A stretch of 14,258 nucleotides of DNA from Promethearchaeota archaeon (GTDB lineage: Archaea > Asgardarchaeota > Lokiarchaeia > Sigynarchaeales > SOKP01): positions 1-14,258 of the forward strand of contig WJIN01000438.1 of NCBI GenBank assembly GCA_014730295.1, given 5' to 3'. Position 1 is the first letter of the stretch. Each line of letters begins with the position of its first letter. Below are positions 5,752-13,291 of this stretch, in pieces. Made by a program: the position numbers and the translations under genes. A model generated the notes under the pieces. That model was given only the letters and a program-made list of their open reading frames with translations, searched no databases and was not told where the DNA came from.

Positions 5752-6567
5752 TTAAATTAATTCGGATGCGATCTCGTCTAATTTATTTTTATATAACCGT
5801 TTTTTACGATAGAGTTCGGACTCTGAAATTGAAAAATAGGATGCAATTTTATCATTTTGAATTTTGAACTCTTTGTTTAGATCGTCAAGGAAACCTCCTA
5901 AGAGTTCTTCTGTCTTCTCTTTCGTATCACGTGGGGTCTCCCATCCCTTTTTTTCGCATAGCTCAGTCATTAGAGATTTACGTTCTGCTTTATTGCCTGT
6001 ATACATATAGATGTTTAACTCTAGATCTCGCCTTGTTTCTGAGTGTTTAAGGATCTCTCGCTTTATATCTGATTCCAAGGGAAAGGCAACCACCTCGTCA
6101 GTATCATATAAATTATATTTCTTAATAAATTTAATAGGGTTTTTTATGTAGTATTCTCCAGTGCTGCGCCCAATTATACGATATTTAACAAATAAGTTCC
6201 ATGATCGCTTGGAAAAGCTCGGTTTCATTACCATGTCCACCATTTTGCGGGTCCGCTTGGGGATTTGTTTATCTTCTTGCCCTGTAATCAGTACGGTTAT
6301 TTTACGTTTACGAGAAATATTAACGATAATATTCTGTAGACGTTTTACATTATCCAGTGCACCGTAGTCATCGGCAATAATAAGGCAATTCTTCACTTGA
6401 GTAACACTCATAAACATAAATGGAGTATAGTGAAAGTTAGGGACATTAAAATGACAATTACTATAGATCTTCCCATGAGGGTTTAGTAAGCTCCAGAGCT
6501 TCGCATAGAGAGCAGTCCATAGGGTTTTACCTCCTCCCATTGGAGCTATTAATGCATAGAGTGGCAT
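5752..6567 (-). CDS. Zot-like P-loop ATPase (virion assembly or DNA-packaging motor)
   Basis: The protein belongs to the Zot/gene I-type ATPases of filamentous phages and their archaeal relatives, related to FtsK/HerA motors. Residues 8-15 are the Walker A loop (APMGGGKT), 61-67 the Walker B strand ending in Asp66-Asp67 (CLIIADD), and 93-97 a strand ending in Gln (LITGQ), followed by IPKRTRKMVD. The YNLYDTDEVV motif at 151-160 is also typical. Unlike phage Zot it has no membrane helix. Instead residues 237-262 look like a helix-turn-helix (NDKIASYFSISESELYRKK), perhaps for DNA recognition. The start follows GGAGGGGATGG by seven bases and abuts the previous stop. It is last in the long operon, behind a membrane-anchored protein that could tether it. 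Confidence 0.85.
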   Translation of the reverse strand: MPLYALIAPMGGGKTLWTALYAKLWSLLNPHGKIYSNCHFNVPNFHYTPFMFMSVTQVKNCLIIADDYGALDNVKRLQNIIVNISRKRKITVLITGQEDKQIPKRTRKMVDMVMKPSFSKRSWNLFVKYRIIGRSTGEYYIKNPIKFIKKYNLYDTDEVVAFPLESDIKREILKHSETRRDLELNIYMYTGNKAERKSLMTELCEKKGWETPRDTKEKTEELLGGFLDDLNKEFKIQNDKIASYFSISESELYRKKRLYKNKLDEIASELI

Positions 6568-6972
6568 TTAGAAACCATCCCCTCCGGATCCGAAAAAGTT
6601 TTTAATTCGCCCCCAAAATGAGACTTGTTTATTCATATTATATTCGACGGCTATTGCTTTTGATATATTTTCTATCGCCTTCATGATACTTTTTTCGTGT
6701 TTTCTATCAATATGCTTTCGGTTTTGCTCTTCCCATGACAGTAGTCTTCTAAAGTCTTTATCGGTATTAAGCATTGTATGCAGTCTTAATTCAGATTTTT
6801 TGTAGTCTTTAACATTGTTAAGCATGGAGATTAACATCATTAGAGATTTAGCTAAGGCATCATCAACCTCATTATCCTTCTTAGTTTTTATGGTCTTAAA
6901 TGAATCCATAATGATCTTCGCTGGATCGGTTATCTCTTGAGTTTGAGTTTTGCTCTCCTTTGCTTTAGTCAT
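6568..6972 (-). CDS. Helical soluble protein (134 aa) upstream of the ATPase
   Basis: No family is recognised. The protein appears all-helical and strongly charged, with hydrophobic stretches (AKSLMMLISMLNNV, AIENISKAIAVEY) and a Phe/Gly-rich C-terminal tail (SFWGRIKNFFGSGGDGF) that may dock to another protein or the membrane. I place the start at the ATG at 6972. It shares one base with the stop of the preceding gene (TAATG) and has GGGGGTTGATC upstream, close to the archaeal anti-Shine-Dalgarno complement. An earlier ATG at 6990 lacks any signal. Its position between the membrane protein and the Zot-like ATPase suggests an accessory of the same machine. Confidence 0.7.
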   Translation of the reverse strand: MTKAKESKTQTQEITDPAKIIMDSFKTIKTKKDNEVDDALAKSLMMLISMLNNVKDYKKSELRLHTMLNTDKDFRRLLSWEEQNRKHIDRKHEKSIMKAIENISKAIAVEYNMNKQVSFWGRIKNFFGSGGDGF

Positions 6973-7853
6973 TACAAGATCAACCCCCATAGAAAAATTA
7001 GTTTAAAGAAAATTAATTGGAAAACATCAATAAAATGCAAATATAAATCCGGGCCTATATTTAAAAAGAGATTAGTAATTATTTTTTCTCCCTCTCCTTC
7101 CTCGGGAGGAGGTGCCATCGCTCCAGGTTTCATAGTTAAAAGACAAATAATATACGTAATGAGTATACTCATTGCACACGCCATAAATGCGATTACCATC
7201 TGGGCAGGACTTAGTCTTAGTGCCCTCCAAGCTCGTTCTGTAACTGCACTACTCGTTTTAGCATCAAGTTCCCCGGATGATCTTCCAAGCTCCACCATCT
7301 TATGCTTCTCTGTATCAAATTGGAATGTACAACTCACGGGATAACCTCGTTGACAAATGAAATAGGGTTTCCCTCCGATGTACATTGCGGGCCTGTCTAG
7401 CACGAAGATCTCCCCGAACTCGTTTAGCCTAACCACGGGCATTACATCCGACATCGGTTTTTGAACAAATTCCTTCGCATGGGGATCAAATAAATATAGG
7501 ATGATCGCCTTCGCTCCTAAGAGCTTTTTAGGAACATCCTTTAGTTTCGCTCCGAACCCTTCCAATGCCTCGTTTGGAATTGACGAATCGGGTGAGATTC
7601 CATGCTTTTCCCGAAACTTTTCAATTGCTTTAATTAATTTCTTTTTATCTCGCTCCCCTTTAATAGGATTTTCTCGTATATATTGTTCGATAAACCGATT
7701 TTGTTTCTCAGTATCTTCCCGACGTTCTAACTTTTCTTTCGTTCCCTGGATCGGTTTTTCACAATTAATACAAGTAGTACTAAATTCTTCAATTTTTGTT
7801 CCGCACCAAGGGCAGAATTGAATTGAAGAATCGTCTGTTTTCGTATTGCTCAT
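6972..7853 (-). CDS. Membrane-anchored zinc-ribbon protein (293 aa)
   Basis: An N-terminal zinc ribbon (Cys14/17 and Cys28/31, FCPWCGTK...CINCEKP) is followed by a charged helix (34-85). A mixed alpha/beta domain comes next (about 105-190, with MPVVRLNEFGEIFVLDRP and MYIGGKPYFICQRGYP). Two hydrophobic segments (217-240 and about 272-293) flank a short linker, APPPEEGEGE. Most of the protein should face the cytoplasm. No family is recognised. The start has GGTGG nine bases upstream. Because the adjacent Zot-like ATPase lacks its usual membrane helix, this protein could provide the membrane anchor; that is inference from order and topology. Zinc-ribbon membrane proteins of this layout are common in archaea with no known role. 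Confidence 0.75.
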   Translation of the reverse strand: MSNTKTDDSSIQFCPWCGTKIEEFSTTCINCEKPIQGTKEKLERREDTEKQNRFIEQYIRENPIKGERDKKKLIKAIEKFREKHGISPDSSIPNEALEGFGAKLKDVPKKLLGAKAIILYLFDPHAKEFVQKPMSDVMPVVRLNEFGEIFVLDRPAMYIGGKPYFICQRGYPVSCTFQFDTEKHKMVELGRSSGELDAKTSSAVTERAWRALRLSPAQMVIAFMACAMSILITYIICLLTMKPGAMAPPPEEGEGEKIITNLFLNIGPDLYLHFIDVFQLIFFKLIFLWGLIL

Positions 7854-7857
7854 TCTT

Positions 7858-10827
7858 TTATGTCCACCTTCCGAAGACTTCCTTAATTCTAATTATAATT
7901 TCATAAGTTAAGTTAATTGGTATCATATAAACTTTGATACAATTCTCTAATTGTTCTGCTCGTCTAACAAAACCACGTGATTTTGTTAAAATATATTTCT
8001 CTAATAGCATTCCAATCATAATAAAATACCACATAATATATAATACGATTGCCGGCAAATTGTTAAATACATCAGTCATACCGTCAATAAAGTATTCCGA
8101 GATTGATGTTAATAGTGAATGGACTTGGTCATAGATCTCCCAATAATCGGCATTTCCGAGCGAGAGTGCCCATAGTAAGCCTGCAATAATTAGGGCCCAT
8201 ACCGTAATAAAGAACTCTATGGCGATTAGGTAAAAGTCATTAAATAACCAGTCTAAAAATGGATCCAGCCAAGTAACCCAGATAAAATCGAGAAAACGCC
8301 AGATCCAGCCGACTATATAAATTAAGCGTCCTAAGCCGTACCAGTAAAACCACAACAACCCACTCCACACGTTAAACCATACGGTATTCCAGAAAAACGG
8401 CACGACCACGACGAACAACAGCCAAGTGAACACGAATGCGACCGCCATCCAAATTAGGAAGAAAATGTACTGTAGTATTAGCAACAGAGCATTTATAATA
8501 AAAACAATTGCATTTCGCATAAAATTAAATGAAATAGTAAAGTCAAAGTCACCTGGGAAGTCAAATTCCCACCGCCAGCTTCCTAAATCACTTCTTTTTA
8601 TTGTCTCGTCTTCATAATAGAAGTACGCGGTTGTTGCGACGCCCTCAAAGGTGGTATACTCTTGATCTATCGTATTGTCAACCGTATCGTTGTAGAAGTC
8701 TACTTCCTCCGTGTAATAGATATTTTCGGGCGTCGTCTCAGCTAATTGAAATATCATATATTCCCACGAGTCGCCCCGTTCGGGCATCGGATTATCCTCG
8801 CTTGGTTCGGGCGGTTCTGGATCGGGGACATAATCGCTTACACCTTTCTCATCAGTTATGTAAGGGATTGACAAGAATCCTTGAAAATCATAATCCGAGA
8901 CATACTGTAAGTATCTCATTCGCTTCAAAGAAGGATGTGTATTGTAATGCCAATGCCAAGTCTCATAAAGAAATTCCTCATTAGTTCCTTTTTCATATGC
9001 GGTATAGGCATTCATATAGCGACTAGTCCAACCGCTATGTTGCGAGAAATTATCATATGTGTAAGTGTAACTTATGTTTTGATTGAGTATTAGTTGTAAT
9101 CTAAATCCTATCCCTTCTTCGCTCGGATCTGTGTAATCCGTACCTAAATAGCTGTGTATTTGATATTCCAAACTAGTAATATTGGCTACATAGAAATTGG
9201 AATACTCGAAGATCGTCGATGTGCTTAACCAACCCCCCATATAGGGCGTCCCTTTTAGATAAATGTCGCAGATCTCGGTTTTATTAAATAGAATATAGTA
9301 TATGTATCTATATTCTAGCCCGTCCGTGAAGCTAGAAGGCGATTCTTTATCATATATGTAAAAGGTCGTAGTAATTGCTTCGTAACTCTGTGTAAAGTTA
9401 GCATAATTATGCACTGTCCAATTTACATCAATATAATCTATAAAAAGTCTAAATACATCGAAGCTTCTATTCGAAATCACACTTACATTAATTCTATTAT
9501 TTTGATCTAGGAAATCGGATATATTAGTAAATGAATAGCTTAGATTAACCCACTGGTCGGTTGTATTAGTCTGTATATGTGTATATGCATTTTCTGTGTA
9601 ATTATATAATGATACATTAAGTGTATTAGTTATATTAGTTCTAAAATTCATATTGAGTTTATAATCATAATGATTTTCTTCAATTTGATTAGTAGTTAAA
9701 CTCATATTGATATCGTGTAAATCTCTCGAATTATTAACCAAGCTATCTCCTTTTTCAAAAGGAGGATATGTATTAGGAAAAACTCCAAAGCCGTCTACAT
9801 ATCCCATATTACTTATTACAATATATTGAAAATTTGAAATTAGACCATTACGAATATCAATATCATTGTAAGTTTCTATACCGTATTTGGATTCTAGCCG
9901 CACATCATAATGCCCTTCCGTGTTTGACCAATCTAATTGAATGTGATACCAAGTTGAGGGCTGTGGGTCTTCAAACCCAAGCGAATTTAAATTACCCCCG
10001 TCTACTTTTTTCCAAATCCCATCTCTAAGTTGTATATTGCATCGCGCGTGCGGGTAAGAACTTGAACGCACAAGCATAGCGTGATAGACAGATCCACTAT
10101 CTATAGTTTCTGGCGTATAAAACCACGCTTCCGCCCCACCTTCGGTGTCAAATTTCGAAGAATTTGTCATTTGGACTTGTCCCCCGTCGACACTTGTATT
10201 CGCTATAACTCTGTGCACAGGATTACCAAATGAAGCATTTATGTAAAATTCCCCGCTCAGATCGGGGAAATCATCAACATTAGACTTAGAATAATTATTC
10301 ATATCAAATGTATCATTGAAATATCCATATTCGGTTATGAAGGGTTCTGATTCGATTGTTAAGTTATTTCCGTTAATTTTATCCAAGTCCCCCGCGTCCA
10401 ATTCGGTGCCATTGTAAATATGATAATCATACGCCCCCGTAGTGTTATCTTCAGAAAAATTAGCAATATAACGCTCATTATCTCGTATATTTTCGAAATA
10501 AAACTGATTCGCGACATACTGAGTATTATATTCGCTCTGAGTTTTAAAATGGTCTTCCGAATCTCGCGTAACATTCTTAGTGTCGTCCAATTCGTAAATA
10601 TAGTTGTTTACTTCACCGCCATATTCATTTATCAGCGTGCTGTTGCTTTCATAAATATCTTGTGCGTAATTGTAATAATTAGTGTCCGTCTCGGCTTGGA
10701 GATTAACCTCGGCGTTCGAACTATTAACTTCTGTTAATAGAACACACAGACAAGCTAATGCGACCAAGAAATACTTGTATTTCCTAATTCCTTTCCTTAA
10801 TTCTTTTATTTTCTCTTTTATTTTCAT
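7858..10827 (-). CDS. Large surface glycoprotein with LamG-like domain and multi-TM base (989 aa)
   Basis: Residue numbers are from the TTG at 10836; the ATG at 10827 (Met4) is preferred. Residues 20-43 are a signal peptide. The ectodomain (about 44-770) contains a LamG/concanavalin-like sandwich at about 200-355 (GGAEAWFYTP, STWYHIQLDWSNTEGHY, NMGYVDGFGV). A second beta-sandwich-like segment follows to about 480, and a Pro/Glu linker (PDPEPPEPSEDNP) lies near 690. I count about 29 N-X-S/T sequons. The C-terminal 220 residues hold five or six hydrophobic helices, very rich in Trp, and a cytoplasmic tail. It is probably the receptor-binding spike of a virion, or a cell-surface adhesin. LamG-like proteins are known from spindle-shaped viruses of Thermococcales. 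The start overlaps the preceding two-TM gene by 44 bp and has no clear ribosome-binding site. Confidence 0.8.
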   Translation of the reverse strand: MKIKEKIKELRKGIRKYKYFLVALACLCVLLTEVNSSNAEVNLQAETDTNYYNYAQDIYESNSTLINEYGGEVNNYIYELDDTKNVTRDSEDHFKTQSEYNTQYVANQFYFENIRDNERYIANFSEDNTTGAYDYHIYNGTELDAGDLDKINGNNLTIESEPFITEYGYFNDTFDMNNYSKSNVDDFPDLSGEFYINASFGNPVHRVIANTSVDGGQVQMTNSSKFDTEGGAEAWFYTPETIDSGSVYHAMLVRSSSYPHARCNIQLRDGIWKKVDGGNLNSLGFEDPQPSTWYHIQLDWSNTEGHYDVRLESKYGIETYNDIDIRNGLISNFQYIVISNMGYVDGFGVFPNTYPPFEKGDSLVNNSRDLHDINMSLTTNQIEENHYDYKLNMNFRTNITNTLNVSLYNYTENAYTHIQTNTTDQWVNLSYSFTNISDFLDQNNRINVSVISNRSFDVFRLFIDYIDVNWTVHNYANFTQSYEAITTTFYIYDKESPSSFTDGLEYRYIYYILFNKTEICDIYLKGTPYMGGWLSTSTIFEYSNFYVANITSLEYQIHSYLGTDYTDPSEEGIGFRLQLILNQNISYTYTYDNFSQHSGWTSRYMNAYTAYEKGTNEEFLYETWHWHYNTHPSLKRMRYLQYVSDYDFQGFLSIPYITDEKGVSDYVPDPEPPEPSEDNPMPERGDSWEYMIFQLAETTPENIYYTEEVDFYNDTVDNTIDQEYTTFEGVATTAYFYYEDETIKRSDLGSWRWEFDFPGDFDFTISFNFMRNAIVFIINALLLILQYIFFLIWMAVAFVFTWLLFVVVVPFFWNTVWFNVWSGLLWFYWYGLGRLIYIVGWIWRFLDFIWVTWLDPFLDWLFNDFYLIAIEFFITVWALIIAGLLWALSLGNADYWEIYDQVHSLLTSISEYFIDGMTDVFNNLPAIVLYIMWYFIMIGMLLEKYILTKSRGFVRRAEQLENCIKVYMIPINLTYEIIIRIKEVFGRWT

Positions 10828-10990
10828 TTTTTTCAATAATTTTTCTATAAATTTCTATTAAAATAACCAAAATGGCATAAAATAGTGTAAATTGAAGTAC
10901 ATAGTAAAAGTGCACGCTTCCTAAGAGTGCACTGAATAAAATAATTCCTATGATAAGTTCGGCTAACCTAATTTTATTTTCCTTAATCAT
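10784..10990 (-). CDS. Two-TM small membrane protein (68 aa), candidate virion membrane protein
   Basis: Two hydrophobic helices (LAELIIGIILFSALLGSV and VLQFTLFYAILVILIEIY) are joined by a short turn, followed by a very basic tail (EKNENKRENKRIKERN). The tail should sit in the cytoplasm or inside a particle, where it could touch DNA. Two-helix hydrophobic proteins of this size form the shell of spindle-shaped archaeal viruses, so this is a reasonable candidate for a structural protein, though sequence alone cannot prove it. The ATG at 10990 overlaps the end of the polytopic gene by 8 bp; the upstream GAGTGA is a weak ribosome-binding site. The tail codons overlap the start of the large glycoprotein gene. 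Confidence 0.65.
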   Translation of the reverse strand: MIKENKIRLAELIIGIILFSALLGSVHFYYVLQFTLFYAILVILIEIYRKIIEKNENKRENKRIKERN

Positions 10991-11492
10991 CTTTTATTTC
11001 ACTCTCGGTTAAATTACTTGCTACAAAAATAATAATAAAAATATACCAATTCCAGGTTAGGAAAAAAACCCCTTGGATGGTATTTGATTCAAACACTTTT
11101 TCTACAAAAATTATTATATTAATAGTAACTCTCAGTCCAATATAACCCCCCCACGAGAGTGTGATATAGACTACAGAGACTAACATAATTGCTTTGAGGA
11201 TCCCCTTCCGGCCCCCCATGGTAAGACCAATTGCTACTACATACATTCCTAATAAGAGAGAATTTAGAAGTGTCCAAATGAACGACCCTCCTTCGTTCTC
11301 TTCTAAAAACTCAATTATAATGACCCGATAAACAAATAAAAAGACAACAATAACAATGAGAAATACGACAACATAAACTTTAGTTTGACTAATAATCTCG
11401 TCATAAGATTTCTTTTTTACTACTCTAAGATAATATAAATATAAAAAAACGAGAATCGCAGCAATAATTACTCCCCAGAGTATTAGCTCCAC
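10983..11492 (-). CDS. Polytopic membrane protein (169 aa, five to six TM)
   Basis: The hydrophobic helices lie at about 2-22, 39-60, 71-92, 97-120 and 138-158, with a possible weak one near 122-132, and a short acidic tail. No family is recognised. I choose the GTG at 11492, which shares its G with the TAG stop of the upstream gene (TAGTG) and has a seven-G run eight bases before it as ribosome-binding site. The reading frame stays open further upstream, and a -1 shift on that G run would fuse this protein to the preceding type I membrane protein. Its place between surface-protein genes suggests a role in envelope structure or export. Confidence 0.65.
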   Translation of the reverse strand: MELILWGVIIAAILVFLYLYYLRVVKKKSYDEIISQTKVYVVVFLIVIVVFLFVYRVIIIEFLEENEGGSFIWTLLNSLLLGMYVVAIGLTMGGRKGILKAIMLVSVVYITLSWGGYIGLRVTINIIIFVEKVFESNTIQGVFFLTWNWYIFIIIFVASNLTESEIKDD

Positions 11493-12232
11493 TAAAGAGT
11501 CCCCCCCTTGGAATAATATAAATAAATAAATAATGCTGCGATAATAATTAAAATTACAATTATTAATGCCATTATGAATAGCCAAGTATTAAATGCATCG
11601 GGATATACATCCACGACTACATCTGATTCTGGATCGTCCGGATCTACGGGAACGATACTAGCGAATTCAAGGTTTTCCGAATTCCAGTACTCCGTTTTAA
11701 AGTCTTGAATCTCCAAGGTATTTGAAACCTCTAGGAAATTCGAGTCCTTATAGGTTTCGTCATTAGATATATCAGTTAAGGTATATTTATCATTGGATCC
11801 TGATATGGCTAATATCATTTCATCGGCAGAATCCTCAGGGTGATTCCAAATATATAAAGTCCAACTATCAACCTGGGATAAGTCACCATTAGTAATTACC
11901 GAAAATTTTGTCTCATTTTTGGACGTATCTTCTAGGGCAATTTGAAGAATATCGATGCAAGCGAAATCCTCTTTATCTGAAACCGCAAGTGGACTAGAAA
12001 GCTCTTCATTATACCAATTGTTCCTAAATTGTATCGTGAGATTATCTAATTCATCTCTAAGGTCTTCATTATCATATGTTAGATCAAAGTTATCAAAAAG
12101 TTTACCAGAAAATCTCCTAAGATCTCCTTCAGAGTCATATAATACATACGATGTCAGCCAAGCTTGAGCTAAAATTACATTTGTAAAAAATATGAGTGTG
12201 AAAGCTGAAATAAAAAGGATTTTTTTATTCAT
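11492..12232 (-). CDS. Type I membrane protein with secreted acidic domain (246 aa)
   Basis: Residues 1-24 are a signal peptide (MNKKILFISAFTLIFF, probable cleavage after LAQA). The ectodomain (25-214) is rich in Asp and Glu and looks beta-rich, with ETKFSVITNGDLSQVDSWTLYIW followed by YTLTDI; this resembles secreted domains of archaeal surface proteins. One membrane helix at 216-239 leaves the tail YYSKGGTL inside. It shares layout and short motifs with the 232-aa protein (YDSEGDLRRFS against SDYASDVYRFT; VDSWTLYIW against LDTWQVYWD), so the two may be old paralogs. The ATG at 12232 has GGAGGT eight bases upstream and directly abuts the previous stop. It is probably a virion envelope or host-surface protein. 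Confidence 0.75.
   Translation of the reverse strand: MNKKILFISAFTLIFFTNVILAQAWLTSYVLYDSEGDLRRFSGKLFDNFDLTYDNEDLRDELDNLTIQFRNNWYNEELSSPLAVSDKEDFACIDILQIALEDTSKNETKFSVITNGDLSQVDSWTLYIWNHPEDSADEMILAISGSNDKYTLTDISNDETYKDSNFLEVSNTLEIQDFKTEYWNSENLEFASIVPVDPDDPESDVVVDVYPDAFNTWLFIMALIIVILIIIAALFIYLYYSKGGTL
11501..11509 (-). other. AAG GGG GGG junction, possible -1 slippery site or G-run ribosome-binding site
   Basis: On the minus strand AAGGGGGGG is read AAG GGG GGG in the 246-aa gene, four codons from its TAG (ACT CTT TAG follow). The heptamer G GGG GGG is in slippery register and the downstream gene is in the -1 frame, exactly as at 4410-4421. Here a conventional reading is also good, because the G run lies eight bases before the GTG start of the next gene. 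Confidence 0.4.
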
Positions 12233-12445
12233 TTAATCTACCTCCAAGATGCCTACTCTCTTTTTTTGATTTCCCGTTAAACCATAGTCTACTTGGCTTA
12301 AGTACCCTCTACGTCTTTCAATTCTCATTCCGAGATAGATTAAAGCTACACAGAATCCGACAGGGAACATAATAATTAGAAATAAAATTACTATAATTTT
12401 TACGTATAATTTTGCCCATAACCGTCTAAACATGTTATAATCCAT
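12233..12445 (-). CDS. Single-TM small protein with basic tail (70 aa)
   Basis: The chain begins MDYNMFRRLWAKLYVK, continues with a hydrophobic helix (IIVILFLIIMFPVGFCVALIYLGM) containing a Pro-Val-Gly kink, and ends in a basic, polar tail of about 30 residues. The positive charge on both sides leaves the topology open. I select the ATG at 12445 because GGAG lies nine bases upstream. An ATG at 12454, overlapping the upstream TGA as ATGA, directly abuts that element and is less likely. No family is recognised. It sits between the two type I membrane protein genes and is probably part of the same envelope set. Confidence 0.65.
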   Translation of the reverse strand: MDYNMFRRLWAKLYVKIIVILFLIIMFPVGFCVALIYLGMRIERRRGYLSQVDYGLTGNQKKRVGILEVD

Positions 12446-12450
12446 TTGTG

Positions 12451-13149
12451 TCATCTCCGATAATAATAATAAAGGGCTAACGCCAAGATCGCAATTAGTA
12501 ATACGAGTACTAGCACAATAATAATATGAGTCCACCGGATTTCGTTAGTAAACAAATCAATGTATACGTATTTATCGTTGGATGTATCTTGCAGAAAACA
12601 GATTCCCTTGATGTAATACTCATTTGAGAACTCTGATTCACAGTCAAATCTGACTGTATCTGCATCTATTTCGTCTATATAATCCATCTCTTCATCCTCA
12701 ATATCCCAGTAAACTTGCCATGTATCGAGAATCCCGAACATTTTAATACTATACCCGGTCCAAAACAGTGTGTTAATGTAAATATCATTATCCATATCTT
12801 CAATATCCCCTACGAAATTGAAGTTAATTTGAGAATCAGCATAATATACTTGTTCTAAATCGATCTGTGTAGGGTCTTGCTGTTGATTCCAGATTGATGT
12901 TTCAGCCTCTATTTTACGATAGAGTTCATTCGCCTTTTCTACTGTTAGATTCTCAAAGTCATAGATACTATCTACGATATCATTGATCTCCTTCTCGGTA
13001 AATCTATAGACATCCGACGCATAATCGCTAACCCAGACCTCTCTCTGGGATTCTGCTAACGTGAAAGAACTTAAAGCTATTAACTGGCAAAATAATAACA
13101 ATAAAAGAGTTCCTTGCTTCTGGTTTTTAGTTAAAGTTTTAGTTTTCAA
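12451..13149 (-). CDS. Type I membrane protein, first gene of the long operon (232 aa)
   Basis: An N-terminal signal peptide (basic start, LLLLLFCQLIALSSFTLA, cleavage near residue 32) leads an acidic ectodomain (33-206) with one likely disulfide pair (Cys in FDCESEF and GICFLQD). One membrane helix (about 208-226) and a short tail YYYYRR follow. No family is recognised; it has the same layout as the 246-aa protein. The start is a TTG at 13149: no in-frame ATG occurs before the ectodomain, an in-frame stop lies just upstream, and GAGG is placed ten to eleven bases before the TTG. It is transcribed from the TATA box bracketed by an inverted repeat at 13173-13211. The stop overlaps the next gene region. 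Confidence 0.75.
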   Translation of the reverse strand: MKTKTLTKNQKQGTLLLLLFCQLIALSSFTLAESQREVWVSDYASDVYRFTEKEINDIVDSIYDFENLTVEKANELYRKIEAETSIWNQQQDPTQIDLEQVYYADSQINFNFVGDIEDMDNDIYINTLFWTGYSIKMFGILDTWQVYWDIEDEEMDYIDEIDADTVRFDCESEFSNEYYIKGICFLQDTSNDKYVYIDLFTNEIRWTHIIIVLVLVLLIAILALALYYYYRR

Positions 13150-13172
13150 ATTTGAAAAACCTCAATTAATTG

Positions 13173-13211
13173 AAAAATGTTCACTATTATATATTTAAAT
13201 TGAACATTTTT
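13173..13211 (-). promoter_or_regulatory. Long-operon promoter: TATA box bracketed by an 11-bp inverted repeat
   Basis: AAAAATGTTCA (13173-13183) and TGAACATTTTT (13201-13211) are perfect inverted arms. The 17 bases between them read, on the minus strand, ATTTAAATATATAATAG, a strong archaeal TATA element. A start site about 25 bp downstream would fall near 13167, just before the GAGG of the 232-aa gene, so distances fit. A protein bound to both arms would cover the TBP/TFB site. Further TGTTCA half-sites lie at 13239-13244 and 13303-13308. Confidence 0.7.
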
Positions 13212-13291
13212 AAACATTCTGCTAAAAATAGTGAAATTTGTTCAATTTAGTGATTGAAAATTTCTATCACCTCGAGGAGAAAGTAAAAGAA

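Noticed and set aside
6937..7821. Plus-strand open frames opposite the zinc-ribbon membrane protein gene
   Set aside because: They are shadows of a coding region with clear zinc ribbon, ribosome-binding site and operon coupling on the minus strand.
8601..8984. 127-codon plus-strand open frame opposite the large glycoprotein gene
   Set aside because: It lies wholly within the well-supported minus-strand gene, has an unnatural Ser/Arg-rich composition, no ribosome-binding site and no domain.
11146..11152. Third seven-G run, inside the polytopic membrane protein gene
   Set aside because: The reading register is TGG GGG GGT, not slippery G GGG GGG, and no alternative frame follows. It simply encodes Trp-Gly-Gly.
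13147..13221. 23-codon minus-strand frame ending in a TTGA overlap with the 232-aa gene start
   Set aside because: It has no ribosome-binding site and most of it lies upstream of the predicted transcription start, across the TATA box and its arms.
13266..13273. Excellent Shine-Dalgarno sequence GAGGTGAT on the minus strand
   Set aside because: No start codon follows at a usable distance, and stops close the nearby frames. Probably chance or part of a binding site.
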